From an uncultured Oscillibacter sp. (GTDB lineage Bacteria > Bacillota > Clostridia > Oscillospirales > Oscillospiraceae), in NCBI GenBank assembly GCA_910584995.1, contig CAJUDW010000012.1, positions 5,790-69,789 on the forward strand: a stretch of DNA of 64,000 bases. Direction: 5' to 3'. Under the pieces are notes generated by a model. It ran no database searches. It was not told where the DNA came from and saw only the letters and a program-made list of their open reading frames with translations. The translations under genes were made by a program, and so were the position numbers. Of the stretch, positions 58,320 to 64,000 are shown one piece after another; the stretch's first letter is position 1; every line of letters begins with the position of its first letter.

Positions 58320-59597
58320 ATGCATATGTCCCATACCGCCGAGATTATCGCCGTAGGCACGGAACTGCTGCTGGGCAACATTGCCAACACCAACGCCCAG
58401 GTGCTCTCCCAGAGCCTGTCTACACTGGGCGTCAACGTCTTTTGGCACACCGTGGTGGGTGACAACCCGGAGCGGCTGAAGGAGGCCCTGGATGCCGCCC
58501 GCCGCCGGGCGGACATCATCATCACCACCGGGGGCCTGGGCCCCACCTACGATGATCTCACTAAGCAGACCATCTGCGGGGCCTTCGGGAAGCCGCTGAT
58601 CCTGCACCGGGACATTTTGGAGGATATCCGCACCTTTTACGAGTCCGCGCTCCACGTGCCCATGCCGGAGAACAACACCCAGCAGGCGGAACTGCCGGAG
58701 GGGTGCACGGTGTTTGACAACCCGGTGGGCACCGCCCCCGGCTGCGCCTTTGAGAGCGGCGGCGTCCATGTGCTGATGCTGCCGGGCCCGCCCCATGAGA
58801 TGGAGACCATGCTCCGCCGCCATGTGGAGCCCTACCTCCGGAAACTCTCCTGTGAAGTCATCGTGTCCCACGATATCATGACCTTCGGCATGGGGGAATC
58901 CTCCGTGGATCAGCTGCTTCACCAGCGGATGAGCCATATGGAAAACCCCACGCTTGCCACCTATGCCAAGCCCTATGAGGTGCGCCTCCGGGCCACCGCC
59001 AAGGCGGCGGACGAGGCGGCGGCGGAAGCCATGCTGGCCCCGGTGGTGGAAGAGGTGCGGCAGATTCTGGGAGATGTGGTGTACGGCGTGGATGTGTCCG
59101 GCCTGCCAGAGGCCTGCCTGGGGCTGTTAAAGGAAAAAGGCATGACCTTCGCCACAGCAGAAAGCTGTACAGGAGGCCGGGTGGCGGAGCGGATCACCGC
59201 CCTGCCTGGGGCCTCGGCGGTGTACCGGGGCGGCGTGGTCAGCTATTGGACGTCGGTGAAGGGGGCTGTACTGGGGGTTCCCCAGGAGATCCTGGATCAG
59301 TACGGGCCGGTATCAGAGCACTGTGCCAGGGCTATGGCGGAGGGGGCCCGGCGGATCACGGGGGCGGACATTGCCGTGTCCGTCACCGGGGCGGCAGGCC
59401 CGGATCCGGACGAACGGGGCGTTCCCGTAGGGGTTGTGTACATCGGTCTTGCGGTTCCGGAGGGGACCTTCTGCCGGAAGATGGACAGCGGCCGCCGCCG
59501 CAGGGATCGCATCCAAGGGGTGGCCTCTAACCACGCCTTTGACGTAATCCGCCGGTATCTGACAGGCCTGCCCATCGATCGGGAAACGGAGATCTGA
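58320..59597 (+). CDS. cinA: CinA-family protein
   Basis: 425 residues: N-terminal molybdopterin-binding-like/ADP-ribose pyrophosphatase domain (EIIAVGTELLLGNIANTNAQ; TTGGLGPTYDDLTKQ; LPGPPHEMETML) and C-terminal PncC-like nicotinamide-mononucleotide amidohydrolase (FATAESCTGGRVAERITALP; GAAGPDPDERGVPVG). It recycles NMN in pyridine-nucleotide salvage; the name comes from competence. ATG at 58320 follows AAGGA by 5 bases; an ATG at 58326 is also possible. It is 48 bases after the kinase, possibly co-transcribed. Confidence 0.93.
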   Translation: MHMSHTAEIIAVGTELLLGNIANTNAQVLSQSLSTLGVNVFWHTVVGDNPERLKEALDAARRRADIIITTGGLGPTYDDLTKQTICGAFGKPLILHRDILEDIRTFYESALHVPMPENNTQQAELPEGCTVFDNPVGTAPGCAFESGGVHVLMLPGPPHEMETMLRRHVEPYLRKLSCEVIVSHDIMTFGMGESSVDQLLHQRMSHMENPTLATYAKPYEVRLRATAKAADEAAAEAMLAPVVEEVRQILGDVVYGVDVSGLPEACLGLLKEKGMTFATAESCTGGRVAERITALPGASAVYRGGVVSYWTSVKGAVLGVPQEILDQYGPVSEHCARAMAEGARRITGADIAVSVTGAAGPDPDERGVPVGVVYIGLAVPEGTFCRKMDSGRRRRDRIQGVASNHAFDVIRRYLTGLPIDRETEI

Positions 59598-59652
59598 GAA
59601 GAAGCGCGGGACTTTGAAGATCCCCCTCCGTTTGTTGAAAAGGGCTATTACA

Positions 59653-59682
59653 GGGAATCCGTCCCTTTTGGGACGGATTCCC
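59653..59682 (+). terminator. Terminator after cinA
   Basis: GGGAATCCGTCCC-TTTT-GGGACGGATTCCC followed by TCTTTGTT. Confidence 0.85.
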
Positions 59683-59723
59683 TCTTTGTTCCAGGAGAAA
59701 GCCCGCAGAAGGGAGAATTGTCC

Positions 59724-59752
59724 TTGCATCCCACCTGCCAATCCGGTATAAT
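59724..59752 (+). promoter_or_regulatory. Promoter of the NCS2 permease gene
   Basis: TTGCAT (59724-59729), 17 bases, TATAAT (59747-59752). No purine riboswitch could be recognised in the ~90-base leader. Confidence 0.8.
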
Positions 59753-59840
59753 AAACCCAGACGGCTGTGATTTGCCAAATCCATCCGCCGGGTTGTGTGC
59801 GTCCCGGCGGATCACCGCCAGAAAGTGAGGGAGAATTACC

Positions 59841-61304
59841 ATGCAGAAAGAACAGAACCAGACCTACACCAGCCCCTATGAGTTTGAGGGGCGCATCCCG
59901 TTGAAACATGCTATTCCCCTGGGCATCCAGCATGTGCTGGCGATGTTTGTGGGGAACCTGACGCCGCTGATCATCATCTGCGGGGCCTGCGGCATCAGCG
60001 CCGAAAATCCGGAACTTTACGTAACCCTTCTGCAAAACGCCATGCTGGTGGCGGGCCTTGTGACCCTGGTGCAGCTCTATTCCATCGGGCCCATCGGCGG
60101 CAAGGTGCCTATCATCATGGGCACCAGTTCCGGCTTCCTGGGGGTCATGCGGAGCGTGGCCGGGACCATGGGAGGCGGTGTTATCGCCTACGGTGCGATC
60201 CTGGGCGCTTCCATCATCGGCGGCATTTTTGAAATGGTGCTGGGCTTTTTCATCAAGCCCCTCCGCAAGCTTTTCCCTCCGGTGGTCACCGGAACCGTAG
60301 TACTGGCCATCGGACTTAGCCTGATTTCCGTGGGCGTCAACTCCTTCGCCGGAGGCTCCGGTGCGCAGGACTTCGGCTCTGCGGAGAACCTGGCCATTGC
60401 CGCGGCGGTGCTGATTGTCATCGTAGCGCTGAAACACTTTACAAAGGGTATCCTCTCCTCCTCGTCCATCCTTTTTGGCATTATTTTCGGATACATCCTC
60501 TGCGCCATCCTGGGGTTGGTGCTGCCCAATACTGCGGTCAACGCCGAGGGTGTGGAATTCACCAAGGCGTGGGTACTGAACTGGTCCAAGATCGCCGGTT
60601 CCGGATGGTTCTCCTTCCCCGGCATTATGCCGGTGAAGCCGGTCTTTGACTGGAACGCCATCCTGCCTATCGGCATTATGTTCGTCGTCACCGCTGTGGA
60701 GACCGTCGGCGACACCGCCGGATGCATCGAGGGCGGCATGGGCCGGGAAGCTACCGACAAAGAACTCTCCGGCGCTGTCACCTGCGACGGCATCGGCTCC
60801 ACCTTCGCGGCCCTTTTCGGCGTGCTGCCCAACACCTCCTTCTCCCAGAATGTGGGCCTTGTGACCATGACCAAGGTGGTCAACCGCTTCGCCCTGGCCA
60901 TCGGAGCCATTTTCCTGGTGCTGTGCGGCCTGAGTCCCAAGCTGGCCGCAGTGGTGTCCATCATGCCACAGTGTGTCCTGGGTGGTGCGGCGGTCATGAT
61001 GTTTTCCTCCATCGCCATCTCCGGCATCCAGCTGATTACCAAATACGGCGTCACCACCCGCGTTATCACCATCGTCTCTGTGGCACTGGGCGTAGGCTAC
61101 GGCCTAGGCGCCACCGCCGGGGCCATCTCCGGCCTGGGTACCAATATCAATTTGGTGTTCGGTGGCAGCGGCATTGTGCCCGCCGCCCTGCTGGCCACCC
61201 TGCTGAACCTGCTGATCCCCATGGATAAAGAGGACGAGGCTGCCCAGGAGGCCGCCGCCCACATGGCGGAACTGAAAGCAAAAAAACTGGCGGAAAAGCA
61301 ATAA
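59841..61304 (+). CDS. NCS2-family nucleobase permease (xanthine/uric-acid type)
   Basis: 487 residues and about 14 membrane segments, a proton- or sodium-driven importer of purine or pyrimidine bases. Seen: the QH motif in GIQHVLAMF, GTSSGFLG, TM8 acid in AVETVGDTAG, and the NCS2 signature NTSFSQNVGLVTMTKV in TM10. SQNVGLV is most like bacterial xanthine/uric-acid permeases, so a purine is favoured over uracil (inference). The C-terminal ~35 residues are a charged helix (AELKAKKLAEKQ). ATG at 59841 after a GAGGGAG site. Confidence 0.9.
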   Translation: MQKEQNQTYTSPYEFEGRIPLKHAIPLGIQHVLAMFVGNLTPLIIICGACGISAENPELYVTLLQNAMLVAGLVTLVQLYSIGPIGGKVPIIMGTSSGFLGVMRSVAGTMGGGVIAYGAILGASIIGGIFEMVLGFFIKPLRKLFPPVVTGTVVLAIGLSLISVGVNSFAGGSGAQDFGSAENLAIAAAVLIVIVALKHFTKGILSSSSILFGIIFGYILCAILGLVLPNTAVNAEGVEFTKAWVLNWSKIAGSGWFSFPGIMPVKPVFDWNAILPIGIMFVVTAVETVGDTAGCIEGGMGREATDKELSGAVTCDGIGSTFAALFGVLPNTSFSQNVGLVTMTKVVNRFALAIGAIFLVLCGLSPKLAAVVSIMPQCVLGGAAVMMFSSIAISGIQLITKYGVTTRVITIVSVALGVGYGLGATAGAISGLGTNINLVFGGSGIVPAALLATLLNLLIPMDKEDEAAQEAAAHMAELKAKKLAEKQ

Positions 61305-61320
61305 TCCGCGTGAAGACCCG

Positions 61321-61350
61321 GAAAAGGGACGGCTGAAAGCCGTCCCTTTT
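61321..61350 (+). terminator. Terminator of the permease gene
   Basis: AAAAGGGACGGC-TGAAA-GCCGTCCCTTTT, 17 bases after the stop. Confidence 0.9.
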
Positions 61351-61403
61351 CCGGGAACGCCGCGCCTTAAAATCTGGAATCCAAAAAATGAGGAAAAGCT
61401 GCT

Positions 61404-63578
61404 ATGGATATGATTGAACAACTGGCACAGGAATTGGAAAAATCCCCTGTCCACGTGGGAAACGTGGTCAAGCTGCTGGACGAGGGGAATACCATCCCCT
61501 TCATCGCCCGCTACCGGAAGGAACTCCACGGGGCAATGGATGACACCTCCCTCCGGACTTTGGAAGAGCGCTTGCAGTATCTCCGGGGCCTCCAGGAGCG
61601 GCGGGAAACGGTGAAGGCCTCCATCGAGTCCCAGGGGAAGCTGACAGAGGAACTGGCCGCCGCCATTGACGGGGCAAAGACCCTGGCAGAGGTGGAGGAT
61701 CTCTACCGCCCCTATAAGCAGAAGCGCCGCACCCGGGCCTCCCAGGCCCGGGAACGGGGGCTGGAGCCCCTGGCGGAGGTGCTGTTTGCCCAGGGGCCGG
61801 ATTGCCCCGATCCGCTGGAGGAGGCGGTGAAGTATGTGGATCCGGAAAAGGGTGTGGAGACGGCCCAGGACGCCCTGGCAGGCGCCGGGGACATCATCGC
61901 GGAAAACCTCTCCGACGATGCGGCCCTTCGGAAGGGCCTCCGGGAACTGGTGATGAAAAACGGCCGCCTCTGCTCCCACGCCGCCGTGGAGGAGGACACC
62001 GTGTACCGGCTGTACTACGACTTCTCCCAGCCCCTTTCCCGTCTCCAGGGCCACCAGGTTTTGGCTATCAACCGGGGGGAGAAGGAAGAAAAATTGAAGG
62101 TCTCCGTGGAAGCGGATCGGGATTTGGCCCTGCGTACCCTCCGCCGGGCGGTGGTGGTTCCCGGCAGCCGGGCCATGGATTTTGTAAAGTCTGCCGTGGA
62201 GGACGCCTATGACCGCCTCATCTTCCCCTCCCTGGAGCGGGAGGCCCGGGCCGCCCTGACGGAGGCCGCCAGCGAGGGGGCCATTGGCCAGTTTGCCTTG
62301 AACCTGCGGCCCCTCCTCATGCAGCCGCCGGTGAAGGGGAAAGTCACCATGGGCCTGGATCCCGGCTACCGGATGGGGTGCAAGGTGGCGGTGGTGGACG
62401 GCACCGGAAAGGTACTGGATACCGCTGTGGTCTATCCTACCTACGGGGAGCGGCAGAAAAAGGAGGCTATTGCCGCCCTGTCAAAGCTGATCCGGAAGCA
62501 CGGGGTGGAGCATATCGCCATCGGCAACGGCACCGCCAGCCGGGAAACGGAGCAGATGGCGGTGGAACTGATCCGGCAGGAGAACGCCGCGGGAGGCCAT
62601 GTAAGCTATATGATCGTTTCCGAGGCGGGGGCCTCCGTGTACTCCGCCAGCCCCCTGGCGGCGGAGGAATTCCCGGAGTACGATGTTAACCTCCGCTCCG
62701 CCGTGTCCATTGCCCGCCGCCTCCAGGATCCCCTGGCGGAACTGGTGAAGGTGGATCCCAAGGCCATCGGTGTGGGCCAGTACCAGCACGACATGCCCCC
62801 CAAGCGGCTGGACGAGGCCCTGAACGGCGTGGTGGAGGACTGCGTGAACGCCGTAGGCGTGGATGTGAATACCGCCTCCGCCGCCCTTTTGCAGCGGGTG
62901 GCGGGATTGACCGCCGCCACCGCCAGGAATGTGGTGGCCTACCGGGAGGAAAACGGGGCCTTCACCTCCCGCAAACAGCTTTTGAAGGTGCCGAAGCTGG
63001 GGCCCAAGGCCTTCCAGCAGTGCGCGGGCTTCCTGCGGGTGCCGGAAAGCCCCCAGGTGCTGGACAACACCGCCGTCCACCCGGAGAGTTACGGCGCAGC
63101 GGAACAGCTGCTGACCCTGACGGGCCACTCCCTGGAAAATGTGCGCAGCCGGAACCTGGGGGATCTGCCTGCCCAGGTGCGCTCCTGCGGGGAGGCGGAT
63201 ATAGCGGAGCGGATCGGCGTAGGCGTGCCCACACTGCGGGACGTGGTGGACGAACTGATGCGTCCGGGCCGGGACATCCGGGATTCCCTGCCTCAGCCCA
63301 TCCTCCGCACCGACGTGCTGGAGATGAAGGATCTGAAGCCCGGCATGGCCCTGACGGGCACCGTGCGGAACGTCATCGACTTTGGCGTGTTTGTGGATAT
63401 CGGCGTCCACCAGGACGGCCTGGTCCATATCTCCCAGGTAGCAGACCGGTTTATCCGCCACCCCTCCGAGGTGGTGTCCGTAGGGGACGTGGTAAAGGTA
63501 ACGGTGCTGGAAGTAGATGAGAAGAAAAAGCGCATCAGCCTCTCCATGCGCCAGGGTGCGGAGGAAAAACGGCCTTAA
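61404..63578 (+). CDS. tex: Tex-family RNA-binding transcription accessory protein
   Basis: 724 residues in the normal order: N-terminal helical Tex domain (IPFIARYRKELHGAMDD; YRPYKQKRRTRASQAR), YqgF/RNase-H-like domain (MGLDPGYRMGCKVAVVDGTG; AIGNGTASRETEQM), helix-hairpin-helix region (GVDVNTASAALLQRVAGL; LGPKAFQQCAGFLRV), and a C-terminal S1 domain (GMALTGTVRNVIDFGVFVDI; DGLVHISQVAD; KKRISLSM). It binds nucleic acids and affects transcription; a cytoplasmic housekeeping protein. ATG at 61404 after GAGG. Confidence 0.96.
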   Translation: MDMIEQLAQELEKSPVHVGNVVKLLDEGNTIPFIARYRKELHGAMDDTSLRTLEERLQYLRGLQERRETVKASIESQGKLTEELAAAIDGAKTLAEVEDLYRPYKQKRRTRASQARERGLEPLAEVLFAQGPDCPDPLEEAVKYVDPEKGVETAQDALAGAGDIIAENLSDDAALRKGLRELVMKNGRLCSHAAVEEDTVYRLYYDFSQPLSRLQGHQVLAINRGEKEEKLKVSVEADRDLALRTLRRAVVVPGSRAMDFVKSAVEDAYDRLIFPSLEREARAALTEAASEGAIGQFALNLRPLLMQPPVKGKVTMGLDPGYRMGCKVAVVDGTGKVLDTAVVYPTYGERQKKEAIAALSKLIRKHGVEHIAIGNGTASRETEQMAVELIRQENAAGGHVSYMIVSEAGASVYSASPLAAEEFPEYDVNLRSAVSIARRLQDPLAELVKVDPKAIGVGQYQHDMPPKRLDEALNGVVEDCVNAVGVDVNTASAALLQRVAGLTAATARNVVAYREENGAFTSRKQLLKVPKLGPKAFQQCAGFLRVPESPQVLDNTAVHPESYGAAEQLLTLTGHSLENVRSRNLGDLPAQVRSCGEADIAERIGVGVPTLRDVVDELMRPGRDIRDSLPQPILRTDVLEMKDLKPGMALTGTVRNVIDFGVFVDIGVHQDGLVHISQVADRFIRHPSEVVSVGDVVKVTVLEVDEKKKRISLSMRQGAEEKRP

Positions 63579-63594
63579 AGGACAGATCTGGGTC

Positions 63595-63642
63595 CCGGAT
63601 TTTTGAAAAATCCGGCGGATACCGCTTTTTAAGCGGTTTTTT
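63595..63642 (+). terminator. Two hairpins ending tex, the second an intrinsic terminator
   Basis: CCGGATTTTT/AAAAATCCGG (63595-63615), then CCGCTT-TTT-AAGCGG followed by TTTTTT (63622-63642). Confidence 0.85.
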
Positions 63643-63676
63643 AACCAAGATCCAGGGAAATTTGGTAAGTTTGGGC

Positions 63677-63705
63677 TTTACTTATTCCCGCCCCGCCGTT
63701 ATAAT
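63677..63705 (+). promoter_or_regulatory. Promoter of purA
   Basis: TTTACT (63677-63682), 17 bases, TATAAT (63700-63705), ~85 bases before the ATG. Confidence 0.8.
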
Positions 63706-63795
63706 GGCAAAGGGAATCCTTTAGGCAGTCCCCGCGCCGCCGGAATACCCGGCAGCGTATCTTATGAGAATGAAAAACCCGGGAGGCTTTCAGTT

Positions 63796-64000
63796 ATGTC
63801 GAATTGCGCCATCGTAGGAATCAACTGGGGAGATGAGGGCAAAGGCCGCATGGTGGACCTGGTTACCCAGGATTACGACGTGGTCGTCCGCTATCAGGGC
63901 GGCGGCAACGCCGGTCATACCGTTGTAAATGAGCGGGGCAAATTTGCCCTGCACCTGCTGCCCTCCGGCATCTTCCGGGAGGGCGTGGTGAACGTCCTGG
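63796..64000 (+). CDS. purA: Adenylosuccinate synthetase (cut by window end)
   Basis: The first 68 residues are present. They begin MSNCAIVGINWGDEGKGRM, matching the PurA GTP/IMP-binding start (usually GTQWGDEGKGK), and include RYQGGGNAGHTVV and HLLPSGIFRE. It makes adenylosuccinate from IMP, aspartate and GTP. The ATG is 9 bases after GGGAGG. The rest lies beyond the window. Confidence 0.95.
   Translation, partial: MSNCAIVGINWGDEGKGRMVDLVTQDYDVVVRYQGGGNAGHTVVNERGKFALHLLPSGIFREGVVNVL

Noticed and set aside
1..64000. Prophage, integrative element or transposon
   Set aside because: No integrase, transposase, phage structural gene or tRNA-flanked attachment site could be recognised, despite the AT-richer block at 7-11 kb.

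Overview
The window looks like chromosomal DNA from a GC-rich, low-oxygen gut-type member of the Clostridia, most like the Oscillospiraceae (Oscillibacter/Flavonifractor/Lawsonibacter neighbourhood). This is an inference from gene content: pyruvate phosphate dikinase, an [FeFe] hydrogenase, RicT next to holB, class II GalT, HisZ-dependent histidine synthesis, a ThiT thiamine importer and strong AGGAGG ribosome sites. I see no rRNA, tRNA, CRISPR array, integrase or transposase.

Layout. 1-6.6 kb: a lipoteichoic-acid-synthase-like sulfatase cut by the window edge, a terminator-bounded non-coding stretch, a frameshifted SnoaL-like gene, an AraC regulator, cysteine synthase, and an adenine methylase with a putative restriction partner. 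6.7-11.0 kb: an accessory, visibly AT-richer block, all on the minus strand, of small membrane and secreted proteins. It includes a SpoIID-type protein, duplicated signal-peptide cassettes, a paralogue with an internal deletion, and a membrane-anchored HTH regulator. 11.2-19.7 kb: NAD synthetase, a small regulator, RNase HI, two HAD/kinase-type enzymes, RicT-holB, and a TPP riboswitch controlling thiT. 20-24 kb: ppdK and a DHH phosphoesterase. 24-30.6 kb: a four-gene TetR-controlled RND efflux operon with a TolC-like third component.

31-41.3 kb: an XRE/DUF5714 pair, a small zincin and a phosphatase, then a compact, complete histidine operon (hisZG-D-C-B-H-A-F-IE-K). Its first gene fuses the HisZ regulatory subunit to the short HisG catalytic subunit. 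41.5-44 kb: small membrane and zinc-ribbon proteins, a metallo-beta-lactamase-fold hydrolase and a three-gene membrane/XRE operon. 44.2-52.7 kb: a galactose locus, with galKTE (Leloir pathway) diverging from mglBAC (ABC importer) across an 858-base control region. 53-64 kb: a variant [FeFe] hydrogenase, a DUF4340 protein with a two-component system, CinA, a purine-type NCS2 permease, Tex, and the start of purA.

Many promoters can be read directly as -35/-10 boxes with 16-18 base spacing and agree with the gene starts chosen here. The strongest candidates for something undescribed are the 7.2-11.0 kb envelope cluster, the HisZ-HisG fusion with an internal start, the TolC-like protein in an apparently single-membrane lineage, and the variant hydrogenase.
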